Assembly (NCBI RefSeq): GCF_046115505.1
Contig: NZ_CP170736.1
Location: 620,001 to 684,000 of the forward strand
Source of the DNA: Dellaglioa kimchii
GTDB taxonomy: Bacteria; Bacillota; Bacilli; Lactobacillales; Lactobacillaceae
Direction of reading: 5' to 3'
Length of the DNA stretch: 64,000 nt
The position numbers were made by a program, and so were the translations under genes. Shown in pieces: positions 1 to 8,770 of this stretch. Each line of letters opens with the position of its first letter. The stretch's first letter is position 1. Below the pieces are notes generated by a model. The model was not told the DNA's origin, ran no database searches, and saw nothing but the letters and a program-made list of their open reading frames with translations.

Positions 1-120
1 TAATTTAGCTGCGCGGCGACCCATATACCAAAGATAAAATTGGTTACCAGCCAAGCCAACTAAAATAATAATCAAAACGATATTAATAATTAAACTAACT
101 TTCACTGCTCCTAAAATCAT
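1..120 (-). CDS. Membrane-anchored protein start, probably rhodanese-like (partial)
   Basis: The frame is open from an ATG at 120 to the left edge, giving the first 40 residues. They contain one hydrophobic segment (about residues 8-30) followed by a basic MGRRAAK stretch, which fits an N-terminal membrane anchor. A GGGGAG ribosome binding site lies 8 bases before the ATG. It is 20 bases downstream of glcK in the same direction, so it is likely cotranscribed. In lactobacilli this position is often taken by a YqhL-type rhodanese with a short anchor. That identity is inferred from position, because the catalytic domain lies outside the window. Confidence 0.5.
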   Translation of the reverse strand, partial: MILGAVKVSLIINIVLIIILVGLAGNQFYLWYMGRRAAKL

Positions 121-140
121 ACTAGTTCTCCCCTCAATTA

Positions 141-1112
141 TTATTTAATAAACTGACGAGCAAGTGAAGCGGCACCAATAACGCCAGCTTCATTTCCTAA
201 TTGTGCTAATTTTAATGATGTTGATGAACGAACTGTTGGGAATGAAAATTGTTTAAAGTATTTAGTAACTTGATCTAATAGGAACGTTCCAGCAGCAGAA
301 ACACCACCGCCGATAACAATATATGCTGGATTTAACATATTACCTAAGTTACCACAAGCTAGTCCAAGATAATATGATACCTTATCAACGACCATTTTAC
401 CTAAAACATCATTCTCTTTAGCTAAATCAAAAACTAATTTAGATGTAATTTCTTGTCCATCATCTAACATTTCTTTTAATTTTGATTGGCCAGCAAACTC
501 TTCAGCCATATCACGAGCTACACGTACAACACCAGTAGCTGAAGCATATTGTTCTAAACAACCATGCTTACCACAAGTACACATGTAGCCATTAGGTTCA
601 ACTGTAATATGGCCAACTTCGCCACCAGCACCAGCAACACCATGTAATAATGCACCATTGGCAATAATACCGCCACCAACACCAGTTCCAAGCGTGATGA
701 AGGCAACTTCATCATCATTTTCGCCAGCGCCTTTCCAACGTTCACCTAAAGCAGCAACGTTGGCATCATTATCAATAGCAAACGGAATTTGTGTACCGGC
801 TTCAATATCTGCTTGAACATTTTGTAATGTTTTCCAGTTCAAATTATATGCACCAATAACAGTTCCATCTGCACGATTTACTGTACCTGGTGAACCCATA
901 CCGATTCCAACAAATTGATCAGCAGTCATATCAAATAGTCTGATGTGGTGATTAATTGAGGCAATGATATCTGGCACAATATGTGAGCCTTCATCAAGAA
1001 CGTTTGTTTCAATACTCCATTTTTGTTGAATATCGCCTGTTTCAGTTAGGATAGCGAATTTAACTGTTGTGCCACCTAAGTCGACACCAATTAATTTTTT
1101 TTCAATTACCAT
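141..1112 (-). CDS. glcK: ROK-family glucokinase
   Basis: ATP-dependent cytosolic kinase that converts glucose to glucose 6-phosphate at the entry to glycolysis. The 323 residues show the ROK signature: N-terminal phosphate-binding DLGGTT (11-16), IDNDAN with the probable catalytic Asp116, and the zinc site His168 with Cys178, Cys180 and Cys185 in CTCGKHGC. Length and motifs match Bacillus GlcK. The start has a GGAGG site. It follows yqgQ by 25 bases, the same order as Bacillus yqgQ-glcK. ROK kinases vary in sugar preference, so glucose is the likely rather than proven substrate. Confidence 0.93.
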   Translation of the reverse strand: MVIEKKLIGVDLGGTTVKFAILTETGDIQQKWSIETNVLDEGSHIVPDIIASINHHIRLFDMTADQFVGIGMGSPGTVNRADGTVIGAYNLNWKTLQNVQADIEAGTQIPFAIDNDANVAALGERWKGAGENDDEVAFITLGTGVGGGIIANGALLHGVAGAGGEVGHITVEPNGYMCTCGKHGCLEQYASATGVVRVARDMAEEFAGQSKLKEMLDDGQEITSKLVFDLAKENDVLGKMVVDKVSYYLGLACGNLGNMLNPAYIVIGGGVSAAGTFLLDQVTKYFKQFSFPTVRSSTSLKLAQLGNEAGVIGAASLARQFIK

Positions 1113-1137
1113 TATTCAAATTCCTCCACTTACATTC

Positions 1138-1338
1138 TCAATTATTTTGTTCTTCAACTCGATGTTCATGAGATAGTACAATTTTAGCTCTAGCATAGAT
1201 TTTGTCATCAATCACTCCTGATCGATGTAAATTATCTAATTCCAATGCCATTAATTCAATATCCCACATACGTTTACCAACATAAACGTACACACCGAAT
1301 TGTTTCAATAGTTGTTGGACGTCATACAAATTTTTCAA
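1138..1338 (-). CDS. yqgQ: YqgQ family small protein
   Basis: This 66-residue protein of the YqgQ (DUF910) family is found almost only in Firmicutes, next to glucokinase and a rhomboid protease. It has no signal peptide or membrane segment and is predicted to be mostly helical, with a conserved core around YDVQQLLKQFG and a WDIELMALELD segment. Function is unknown; in related proteins it folds as a small helical bundle. It lies 20 bases from gluP and 25 bases from glcK in an apparent operon. Confidence 0.88.
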   Translation of the reverse strand: MKNLYDVQQLLKQFGVYVYVGKRMWDIELMALELDNLHRSGVIDDKIYARAKIVLSHEHRVEEQNN

Positions 1339-1358
1339 TTAACGGTCACCGCCTTAAA

Positions 1359-2033
1359 CTAGATACTATTAGAAATTCCAATTTTAATCAGAATTAAATT
1401 GATAATAATTAAAATAACGAATGCAGCTATCTGTTTAATATGACTGATTCGCGCCAATCTTGGTGCGCCTACAGTCGTTGCGATTAAGAATCCAGATAAA
1501 ATACCGCCAATATGAGCTGCATTATCTGTACTTGACGACATAAAACCAAACGCAAGATTTAACACAATGAATAGTAAAAATTGTTGCGACATTTGTCTAA
1601 AATAGGCACTTTCTCTAAAATTATCACCTAACATTAGGAATGCCCCAAATAAACCAAAAATAGCACCACTAGCGCCTGCCGAAATAGTATCTGGACTGAA
1701 CGTAAAACTTGCAATATTGCCAGCAATTCCAGCAAGTAAATAAATGCCCGTAAAACGCCAATGACCAAATAACATCTCGATTTGGATACCAATAAAATAC
1801 AATGTAACCATATTAAGGACAATATGTTCAAATCCAATATGTAAAAATATGGGATTAAATAATCGCCACCACTCGCCGTCCATGATCAGTGGATTATATT
1901 TAGCGCCAAATTCAATTAATACATTTGTGTCCTGACTACCACCAGCAAGTGTCATTGCGATGAAAACAATTGCTGATAATCCAATAAAAAAGTACGTCAT
2001 AAATGGTGTATTTTTGTATTTTGCCAAATTCAT
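1359..2033 (-). CDS. gluP: Rhomboid family intramembrane serine protease
   Basis: Polytopic membrane protease that cleaves transmembrane substrates within the bilayer. The 224 residues contain about six or seven hydrophobic segments, the catalytic GASG motif with Ser122, and the partner His174 in AHIGG. The HIVLN motif (70-74) on the second helix supplies the conserved His and Asn. It is much shorter than Bacillus GluP because the cytosolic and TPR extensions are missing, leaving a minimal rhomboid core. It sits between rpmG and yqgQ, where Bacillus also carries a 5-formyltetrahydrofolate cyclo-ligase gene that is missing here. Confidence 0.92.
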   Translation of the reverse strand: MNLAKYKNTPFMTYFFIGLSAIVFIAMTLAGGSQDTNVLIEFGAKYNPLIMDGEWWRLFNPIFLHIGFEHIVLNMVTLYFIGIQIEMLFGHWRFTGIYLLAGIAGNIASFTFSPDTISAGASGAIFGLFGAFLMLGDNFRESAYFRQMSQQFLLFIVLNLAFGFMSSSTDNAAHIGGILSGFLIATTVGAPRLARISHIKQIAAFVILIIINLILIKIGISNSI

Positions 2034-2111
2034 AGAATAGCTCCTTATTTCATATAAAAATTTACAAAATAACGTTTACAAGATTTTATTTCAACTAGTA
2101 TAAAAGTTATT

Positions 2112-2146
2112 TAAAACAAAAAAACAACAGGAAAATTCCCGTTGTT
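2112..2146 (-). terminator. Rho-independent terminator of rpmG
   Basis: An 11-bp inverted repeat with one mismatch (2123-2133 and 2136-2146) is followed on the minus strand by a long T run. The stem starts at the rpmG stop codon, so L33 transcription probably ends here and gluP needs another promoter or read-through. Confidence 0.75.
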
Positions 2147-2294
2147 ATTTTGTTTCGCGATGTAAAGTAACCTTACGATCACGTGGGCAAAATTTATTAA
2201 GCTCAACACGATCTGGATTATTACGTTTGTTTTTACTTGATAGGTATGTCCGTTCATGACATTCCGTACATTCTAATGTAATGTGTACACGCAT
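2145..2294 (-). CDS. rpmG: 50S ribosomal protein L33
   Basis: The reading frame codes for 49 residues beginning MRVHITLEC and ending TLHRETK, the typical L33 ends. The internal SKNKRNNPDR stretch is the family core. Cysteines are at 9, 12 and 36, but the fourth zinc ligand is Asp39 (CPRD), so it lacks a complete CxxC pair and probably does not bind zinc in the classical way. A GGAGG site lies 8 bases before the ATG. It is part of the large ribosomal subunit. Downstream of it lies gluP, as in Bacillus. Confidence 0.95.
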   Translation of the reverse strand: MRVHITLECTECHERTYLSSKNKRNNPDRVELNKFCPRDRKVTLHRETK

Positions 2295-2351
2295 GGTTGC
2301 AACCCTCCATATATTTCTTCATAATTTCATAAGACAATTAGTCTTTAACGT

Positions 2352-2380
2352 CTTATATAATATCATTATTAATAAGTAAA
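2352..2380 (-). promoter_or_regulatory. Candidate promoter of rpmG
   Basis: On the minus strand, TTTACT (2380-2375) and TATAAG (2357-2352) are separated by 17 bases, about 60 bases upstream of the L33 start. The match to the vegetative consensus is moderate. Confidence 0.5.
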
Positions 2381-2461
2381 CGCTAGTGTTTTTTTTTATT
2401 TGTTAAGGAAATTTACTTTACAGCAATAAAATCAGGTATTAGATGACTTATTTACTTAATA

Positions 2462-4537
2462 TTATTTATCAGATTCAACTGTTTTCCAAAATGCTGAGTA
2501 AATTGAAACTGCCGCCTGACCATTCACAGCACTACCTGTATTATTAGCCATCCCAGGGAAAACGAGTGCAACAACCACTTTAGGCTTGTTAGAAGGTGCA
2601 TACGAAGCTAGACTAAGTGCTTCAGTTTCAGATGTTCCATAGAATGTTTGAGCAGTACCTGTTTTAGCTGAAATTGATGGTGTTACATCACTCATCGCAT
2701 TCCCAGTTCTCAATGAACTTGATCCATGAACAACCTTATAAAATCCTGATTGAACAACATCAAATTCTGATTTTGTTGCATTGACTGTACTTAAAATATT
2801 AGGTGTCATTTCAGTTTGAACTGAACCTAAAGAACCATCCTCATTTGTTGAACGAATCGCTTTTACAATTTGTGGTTGTAATCTTGTACCACCATTAGCC
2901 ATTGTTGACATGTATTGCGCTAATTGAATAGTTGTATATGAATCATAATTTCCGAAAGATAAATCAAGTGCTTTACCAATATTTGTTTGGTTAGCCACAC
3001 CTTCAAATCCAGTTGACTCACCAGGTAAATCAACACCTGTTTTGATACCAAGTCCAAATTGATTAAAGTAACCACGCATTTTTGGGAAAATCGAGTTCGA
3101 CATATCCAGTGAAGACCCACTTGAATATTTAAATCCGCCTTCTCTCATTGCTAATTGCATCATGTATGAGTTAGAAGAAACCATTAATGCATCGGAAGCC
3201 GTTAATGCAACGTTAGCTGAACCAGATGTATTAAACCATGATGCCTTAGGAGCTGTTCCAGCAAGCTTAATAGGTTCATCAGTTATAGTATTGCTAGTTG
3301 GTGTAATTGCCCCATCCATCATAGCTCCCATAACCGTAGCACCTTTTACAACGGAACCCATGGTGAACACCTGATTAATTGATCCTAAAGCATCATCTGT
3401 AATCTTACCTGTTTTAATATTTCGATTAACACCAGCCATTGCATAAACGGCACCCGTATTCGGGTTCATGACAACTGCGTAGGCCCCTGGATTATAAGGA
3501 TTACTTCCAGCAATGGATTTCACACTATCTTTCATAATCTTTTGAACTTGAGCTTGGAATTTAGCATTAATATTTAAGACGAGATTATCACCTTTTTTAC
3601 CACTATATTCTTGTACTTGTTTTACTATTTTACTGTTAGCCACTTCAACCTTAGTTTGTGACTTTGTTCCTTTTAAAACATCTTCATATTGTTTTTCTAA
3701 ATAACTCTGACCAACACTATCATTTCGTGAATAGCCTTCAGTCATTAACGTCTCCACACTATCACTAGGTAGCCCAGTAGCTTCACTAGTGACATTTCCG
3801 ATGATACTGTTCATACTTTTACCATTTGGGTAACTTCGAGACCAGTTAGTTCCTATTTTAATCCCATTCATCCCTGATAGATGTTCACCTACTTCAGCCA
3901 TTTCCTTATCGGAAACATCAGAGGTTTTTAAATAAACAGTTGATAATGAATAAGCACCCGTCATTTTTCCAAAAACAGTAGCAGCTTCTTTTTCTTCATC
4001 AGTTAATGAATCAATGTTATTTTTAACAGCATATGCTACTGTCAATGTATTAAAATCAGTACTTGATAATTTATTTAACTCAGCAGACGTTAATTTTTTT
4101 TCTTTTTTTACAGCAGCTGTGACAGTTTTCAAATGCTCCTTATCCGCTAAGTAGTAATCAGCTGCGTTACGATCTGTTAATTTACTCGTATCAATACTGA
4201 CATAGGTTACTAAGTTATTAGCTATCTTATACAAATCAGGCGATAAGATACCTGATCCTTTTGTATAAGTAATTGCTCGTGAAGAATTATTACCAACTAA
4301 AACTTTACCTGTTGAGTCATAAACCATCCCACGTTGTACATTCTTAGTTTCTGTTGTCGAATCCGTACTATTAACTGTCGCTTCAAATGAAGCACCGTTT
4401 AAAATTTGCAAGTAGGCTAGTTGCGCTAGCAATGCTGCAAAAAGTAAGAAAACAATAAAAAATAGAAAATTTAATCTAAATGGAATATGTGATTTATTTT
4501 GTTTGCTTCGACCTTGTTTTGTTTTTGGAAGTTTCAC
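2462..4537 (-). CDS. pbp2B: Class B penicillin-binding protein (PBP2B-type transpeptidase)
   Basis: Monofunctional DD-transpeptidase that cross-links peptidoglycan, probably at the division septum. Of 691 residues, 1-20 are a basic cytoplasmic tail and about 23-46 form the single membrane anchor. A PBP dimerisation region follows, then the transpeptidase domain with the three active-site motifs: SVVK with nucleophile Ser395, SSN at 454-456 and KTG at 625-627. The start is GTG with a GAGAGG site 9 bases upstream. No PASTA domains are present. It is divergent from yfhO across a 235-base gap. PBP2B versus another class B paralogue is inferred from architecture. Confidence 0.9.
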   Translation of the reverse strand: MKLPKTKQGRSKQNKSHIPFRLNFLFFIVFLLFAALLAQLAYLQILNGASFEATVNSTDSTTETKNVQRGMVYDSTGKVLVGNNSSRAITYTKGSGILSPDLYKIANNLVTYVSIDTSKLTDRNAADYYLADKEHLKTVTAAVKKEKKLTSAELNKLSSTDFNTLTVAYAVKNNIDSLTDEEKEAATVFGKMTGAYSLSTVYLKTSDVSDKEMAEVGEHLSGMNGIKIGTNWSRSYPNGKSMNSIIGNVTSEATGLPSDSVETLMTEGYSRNDSVGQSYLEKQYEDVLKGTKSQTKVEVANSKIVKQVQEYSGKKGDNLVLNINAKFQAQVQKIMKDSVKSIAGSNPYNPGAYAVVMNPNTGAVYAMAGVNRNIKTGKITDDALGSINQVFTMGSVVKGATVMGAMMDGAITPTSNTITDEPIKLAGTAPKASWFNTSGSANVALTASDALMVSSNSYMMQLAMREGGFKYSSGSSLDMSNSIFPKMRGYFNQFGLGIKTGVDLPGESTGFEGVANQTNIGKALDLSFGNYDSYTTIQLAQYMSTMANGGTRLQPQIVKAIRSTNEDGSLGSVQTEMTPNILSTVNATKSEFDVVQSGFYKVVHGSSSLRTGNAMSDVTPSISAKTGTAQTFYGTSETEALSLASYAPSNKPKVVVALVFPGMANNTGSAVNGQAAVSIYSAFWKTVESDK

Positions 4538-4672
4538 GTTTAATTACCTCTCACTGTATCATTATTAGTCTTTGAATTCGTATAAATATATCATTTACCA
4601 TATTACCACATTTTTAAGATTCTTTGGACCAATAAACAGGCTAACAATTTATATTATAATAAAAACTTTAAT

Positions 4673-4712
4673 AATCAGATTAAATATAATTTAATCTACT
4701 GCTGATTTATGC
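4673..4712. repeat. Nested inverted repeat between divergent pbp2B and yfhO
   Basis: A 9-bp perfect inverted repeat with a 3-base centre (4677-4697, arms AGATTAAAT and ATTTAATCT) sits inside a wider AATCAG/CTGATT pair starting at 4673. It lies in the gap between two divergent genes, so it could be an operator or a hairpin in the yfhO leader. No regulator can be assigned. Confidence 0.4.
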
Positions 4713-4772
4713 GGTTAAGTCCCAAATATGCTATTCTTATTACCATACATTAATAGTCAGAGAGGTTTTAAA

Positions 4773-7409
4773 ATGGTTAAGTTTAAAAATTATCTTAAAA
4801 AGAATCATGTACTCCTTCTAAGTTTCCTTATTCCTTTATTTATTATGCTTTGTTACTTTATTGGTCGAAAAATGTATCCTTTTGGGAATAGCTCCTTATT
4901 AACAGTTGATTTAGGCCAGCAATATATTGATTTTTTCTCTTATTTTAGAGCCACTCTTCTCCATCATCCTACTAGTTTTTTCTATTCATTTTCACAAGCA
5001 ATTGGTGGTGATATGTTAGGCGAATGGGCTTACTACTTAATGAGTCCTTTTAATCTTATTTTCTTATTATTTCCAGGCAAATCAATTTTAGCAGGTGTTA
5101 TGATAGTAACCCTTTTAAAATATGCCTTATCAGGCCTTACATTCGGCCTATTATTAAAGAAAACAACAAGAATGAATTCACTTTATATCCCATTATTTGC
5201 CACAGCGTATGCGCTAATGGGTTGGACAATTGCTAACCAACTTAATTTATTATGGTTAGATGCTGTTATTCTATTACCTTTAGTTATTTTAGGCTTCGAA
5301 AAATTACAGCAGAATACAAAAAGTTGGGCTTATACTTGGTGGCTTGCGTTACTTTTAATTGTGAACTACTACATGGGTTACATGGTCTGCCTTTTTATGA
5401 TTTTATACTTTCTCTATACAACAAGTCGTGTATCACTGTCAGTTAAACAATTTTTAAAAAAATCATGGGTTTTCATTTATAAATCATTAATTTCTGTAGC
5501 AATTTCAGCAACTATTCTCTTTCCAACCTTATTCTCATTACTTTCAAGTAAGGGAGAATACACGGAAGAATCTATCAAAGCAAAAATTGAATATAATCCA
5601 CTAGCGATGCTTTCAAAATTTGTGATTGGTTCATTCAATTTTGATCAAATGCCTTCTGGTTTCCCTAATATTTTTGTAGGTAGCCTAGCTTTAATTGGTT
5701 TTATCTTATATTTCATGAATAACCGTTTTTCAATTAAAGAACGTGTTGTCTCTTTTTTTATCACAAGTTTCTTAATTCTATCGATGTGCTTTGAACCTTT
5801 AGATTTACTATGGCACGGGATGCAATTCCCTGTTTGGTATCCTTACCGTTTTTCATTTGTATTTTGCTTTTGGATTATCCTTTTAGCTGCTCAACAATTT
5901 GAGTACTTTAATCCTATTAAATTATGGAAATTGAGTATTGTAGGTCTTTTATTCATCGGAATGTTTACGTACTTATTTTTATCAAAAGAATCTTATAGTT
6001 ATTTATCTGATGAAACTTTATTCTTATCAATTTTATTTATTCTTTTAACTTTAATTTTAATTCAATTTCAAGATCATGCATCACCTTCATTCAAATGGTT
6101 GTTATTCGCAAGTGTAATAGCTGAAATGTCATGCAACGCTGTTTATTCATTAGATAATATTAGTTATTTATCTACAAGTGAGTATGACGTGTCAACGACT
6201 GCCCTAGCAACTGAAAGTAAATCGTTAAAAAAGATTGATGATTCTTTCTATCGTGTCGCACAAACGTATAGTCGGACTAAAAATGATGCCATGTCAGCTG
6301 ATTTTTTCAGTGGTTCTCATTTTAGTTCTGCTTTTTCAAAATCAATTCCAACTTTTTACGGTAAGATAGGACAACCTGATGGTGATAATTATGTTACTTA
6401 CTCAAATGGTACTTTGGTAACAGACGCCCTATTAAATATGAAATACGTTTTTACACCAAAACAAATACGGCCTTCTAAGGCATTAGACACACAATTAGAA
6501 GCATTGACACCATTAACTGAAAAACCTGATACAACTTACTACAAACCTATCTCAAATAACTCATTAACTGAAACGGTTAAAAATCCGTATGCTCTATCAA
6601 TTGGCTATGCAGCAAATGATACTGTCCTGACAAACAAGAATAAAACAACTAACCCATTAAGATATCAGTCTGATTGGTTATCTGCTTTAACCGGTATGAA
6701 TAACGACGCTTTATTTACACCAATTAATTTTAATACTGTCAATTTTGATAATGTTGGTTCACAAATCAATTTAACAAATTCTATTCTAACAAAAACAAAA
6801 TTAAACAAATCTGGACTAGTCACTTTCACATATACACCAACAACAAACGATGCTTATTATTTAACCTTAGGATCAGGATTAAGTACTGATAATGTTTTAT
6901 TTAAATTAAATGGTCACGAATTAAAACAATATAAAACGTATCGAAATACAGTTGTTGTTAATATTGCAGCCAATAATAAAGGTAAAAAAATAGTTCTGAC
7001 AGCTAAATTAAAGAAAAGAACCCTTTTCTTAGAAAACTTTACGCTTTATCAAATGAATGTTAATTCATTTAAATCCCAAATTAAACAACTAAAGTCTAGT
7101 GAATTAAAAGTTACAAACTACAATCAACATTCAATAACTGGTTCAATAATAGTTAAACGTAACCATCAAGTCGTCTTTACAACGATTCCATATAGTAAAG
7201 GTTGGCACGTTAAAGTCGATGGTAAGACCGTTTCAACTAATAAGTCATTGAACACCTTTCTCAGCTTTAAAGTTACAAAAGGAAGTCATACCGTTAAACT
7301 TATCTATTGGCCACCGTACATGGGTATTGGTTTGATCGTCTCAATTTTATCTATTCTCTTAATACTTATTAAACCAATTGTCGTTCACATAAAAAGATTG
7401 ATTAAATAG
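4773..7409 (+). CDS. yfhO: YfhO family polytopic membrane protein (probable cell-envelope glycosylation)
   Basis: The protein is 878 residues from the ATG at 4773, which follows AGAGAGG by 7 bases; an upstream ATG at 4728 has no binding site. The N-terminal half has about a dozen hydrophobic helices with the early FYSFSQAIGGD region typical of YfhO. The C-terminal third is a large extracytoplasmic domain with a beta-rich GWHVKVDG segment, then a final membrane helix and basic tail. In Bacillus and Listeria such proteins act in glycosylation of teichoic acids or other surface polymers, probably as GT-C-type transferases. Substrate is unknown here, and no GtcA or CsbB partner is nearby. Confidence 0.85.
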   Translation: MVKFKNYLKKNHVLLLSFLIPLFIMLCYFIGRKMYPFGNSSLLTVDLGQQYIDFFSYFRATLLHHPTSFFYSFSQAIGGDMLGEWAYYLMSPFNLIFLLFPGKSILAGVMIVTLLKYALSGLTFGLLLKKTTRMNSLYIPLFATAYALMGWTIANQLNLLWLDAVILLPLVILGFEKLQQNTKSWAYTWWLALLLIVNYYMGYMVCLFMILYFLYTTSRVSLSVKQFLKKSWVFIYKSLISVAISATILFPTLFSLLSSKGEYTEESIKAKIEYNPLAMLSKFVIGSFNFDQMPSGFPNIFVGSLALIGFILYFMNNRFSIKERVVSFFITSFLILSMCFEPLDLLWHGMQFPVWYPYRFSFVFCFWIILLAAQQFEYFNPIKLWKLSIVGLLFIGMFTYLFLSKESYSYLSDETLFLSILFILLTLILIQFQDHASPSFKWLLFASVIAEMSCNAVYSLDNISYLSTSEYDVSTTALATESKSLKKIDDSFYRVAQTYSRTKNDAMSADFFSGSHFSSAFSKSIPTFYGKIGQPDGDNYVTYSNGTLVTDALLNMKYVFTPKQIRPSKALDTQLEALTPLTEKPDTTYYKPISNNSLTETVKNPYALSIGYAANDTVLTNKNKTTNPLRYQSDWLSALTGMNNDALFTPINFNTVNFDNVGSQINLTNSILTKTKLNKSGLVTFTYTPTTNDAYYLTLGSGLSTDNVLFKLNGHELKQYKTYRNTVVVNIAANNKGKKIVLTAKLKKRTLFLENFTLYQMNVNSFKSQIKQLKSSELKVTNYNQHSITGSIIVKRNHQVVFTTIPYSKGWHVKVDGKTVSTNKSLNTFLSFKVTKGSHTVKLIYWPPYMGIGLIVSILSILLILIKPIVVHIKRLIK

Positions 7410-7423
7410 TTTTTGTATAATAC

Positions 7424-7460
7424 AAAAGGACAAGATTGCATATTGCAATCTTGTCCTTTT
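7424..7460. terminator. Bidirectional terminator between yfhO and ktrC
   Basis: A perfect 17-bp inverted repeat (7424-7440 and 7444-7460) with a 3-base loop, with A runs on one side and T runs on the other, lies between two convergent genes. It overlaps the ktrC stop codon. Confidence 0.9.
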
Positions 7461-8127
7461 ATTTAGTTTTATTCATTTTTTCATCAAATTCTGTAACAGC
7501 CTTCGTTTCACCAATAATCAATACCTGATCGTTTGGTAAAATAACTTGGTCTGCTAATGGTGAAATAATCATTTCTTTACCACGTCTAATACTGATTACA
7601 TTTAAATTAAAAGTTGATCTGAAATTTAATTCATCTAATGTCTTATTAACATATCTCGGATCTGTCATATCAATTTCAGCAAGTCGATAATCATCATCTA
7701 AATCTAAGTAATCCAACAAATGATTAGAACTTAATGCCCTACCCAACTTTATTCCCATATCTCGTTCAGGATGAACAATATGATCAGCTCCAACCTTTTG
7801 GAGTACACGAGCGTGATATTTATTCAGTGCCTTAGCCGTTACGACGGGAACACCTAACTCTTTAACCATCAATGTGACTAAGATACTTGCTTGAATATCT
7901 TCACCAATAGCGACAATCACATGATCAAAATTACGAATACCGATTGATTTTAAAGCTTCATCATCTTGTGCATCAGCAACAACCGCATGCGTTGCAATAT
8001 CCATATAATCATTTACACGAGCTTCATCCCTATCAATAACTAAAACTTCTTGCCCATACTCAATCAATGTTTCACAAACACTCGCACCAAATCGACCTAA
8101 ACCGATAATTGCAAAATTCTTTTTCAA
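7459..8127 (-). CDS. ktrC: Potassium-uptake regulatory subunit (RCK/TrkA family)
   Basis: Cytosolic nucleotide-binding gating subunit of a Ktr-type potassium channel. The 222 residues comprise an RCK_N Rossmann domain with GLGRFG at 9-14 and an acidic VIDRD that binds the adenosine ribose, then an RCK_C (TrkA_C) domain from about residue 135. Binding of ATP/ADP, and cyclic di-AMP at the C domain in relatives, controls channel opening. The matching membrane subunit (KtrB/KtrD) is not in this window, which is why KtrC rather than KtrA is suggested. The gene appears monocistronic. Confidence 0.87.
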   Translation of the reverse strand: MKKNFAIIGLGRFGASVCETLIEYGQEVLVIDRDEARVNDYMDIATHAVVADAQDDEALKSIGIRNFDHVIVAIGEDIQASILVTLMVKELGVPVVTAKALNKYHARVLQKVGADHIVHPERDMGIKLGRALSSNHLLDYLDLDDDYRLAEIDMTDPRYVNKTLDELNFRSTFNLNVISIRRGKEMIISPLADQVILPNDQVLIIGETKAVTEFDEKMNKTK

Positions 8128-8148
8128 CTTATCTCACCTACTTAATTT

Positions 8149-8191
8149 AATAAAAAAGATTAAGTAACAAATAATTTTGCAACTTAACCTT
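8149..8191 (-). terminator. Terminator of greA
   Basis: A 10-bp stem with one G-U pair (8156-8165 and 8182-8191) is followed on the minus strand by a run of six T residues, just after the greA stop. Confidence 0.65.
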
Positions 8192-8204
8192 TTATATTTA
8201 GCTT

Positions 8205-8687
8205 TTATAAATTATCTTTAACATCTGTAATTTTAACGTCAAAATTGCCATTTGGCGTTTCAATTGTTACTGTTTCATTTAATTTATGTCCAACTAATCC
8301 TTTAGCGATTGGTGATTCATTTGAAATTTTACCAGACATTGGGTCAGCTTCTGCCGCACCAACAATCGTGTATGTTTCTTCTTCTTCACCAGGTTCCATA
8401 AATGAAACTGTTTTACCAACAGAAACTTCATCAGCATCTACGCCAGCGTTATCAATAATTTCTGCATAATGGAGCATATGTTCAATTGTTTTAACTCGGC
8501 CTTCAACAAAACTTTGTTCATCTTTAGCTGATTCATATTCTGAATTTTCAGATAAATCGCCATAACTACGTGCAATTTTAATACGATTAATAATTTCTGC
8601 ACGTGTTTTTGTTTTTAATGTTTCAAGTTCTTCTTCAAGTTTAACTTTACCGTCTACGGTCATTGGATATACTTTATCTTCTGCCAT
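8205..8687 (-). CDS. greA: Transcription elongation factor GreA
   Basis: GreA rescues backtracked RNA polymerase by stimulating transcript cleavage through the secondary channel. The 160 residues show the N-terminal antiparallel coiled coil (about 10-75, with the tip acidic pair in GDLSENSEYESAKDEQ) and a C-terminal FKBP-like domain ending in the conserved VTIETPNG and KITDV segments. The ATG at 8687 is preferred over a GTG at 8690 because GAGGAG lies 6 bases before it. It is 83 bases downstream of mltG, the usual lactobacillus order. Confidence 0.96.
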   Translation of the reverse strand: MAEDKVYPMTVDGKVKLEEELETLKTKTRAEIINRIKIARSYGDLSENSEYESAKDEQSFVEGRVKTIEHMLHYAEIIDNAGVDADEVSVGKTVSFMEPGEEEETYTIVGAAEADPMSGKISNESPIAKGLVGHKLNETVTIETPNGNFDVKITDVKDNL

Positions 8688-8770
8688 CACTTACTCCTCT
8701 TAAAATTAATAAGTTCAATATGCCTATCAGATTAACATTTAATTTTGCGATTGTAAACCGGTTACGTAGA

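Noticed and set aside
2370..2400. Plus-strand terminator-like AAACGCTAGTGTTT followed by T residues
   Set aside because: No plus-strand gene ends near it, and the short stem overlaps the candidate rpmG promoter; it is probably chance.
4728..4772. Upstream ATG start for YfhO
   Set aside because: No ribosome binding site precedes it, while AGAGAGG fits the ATG at 4773.
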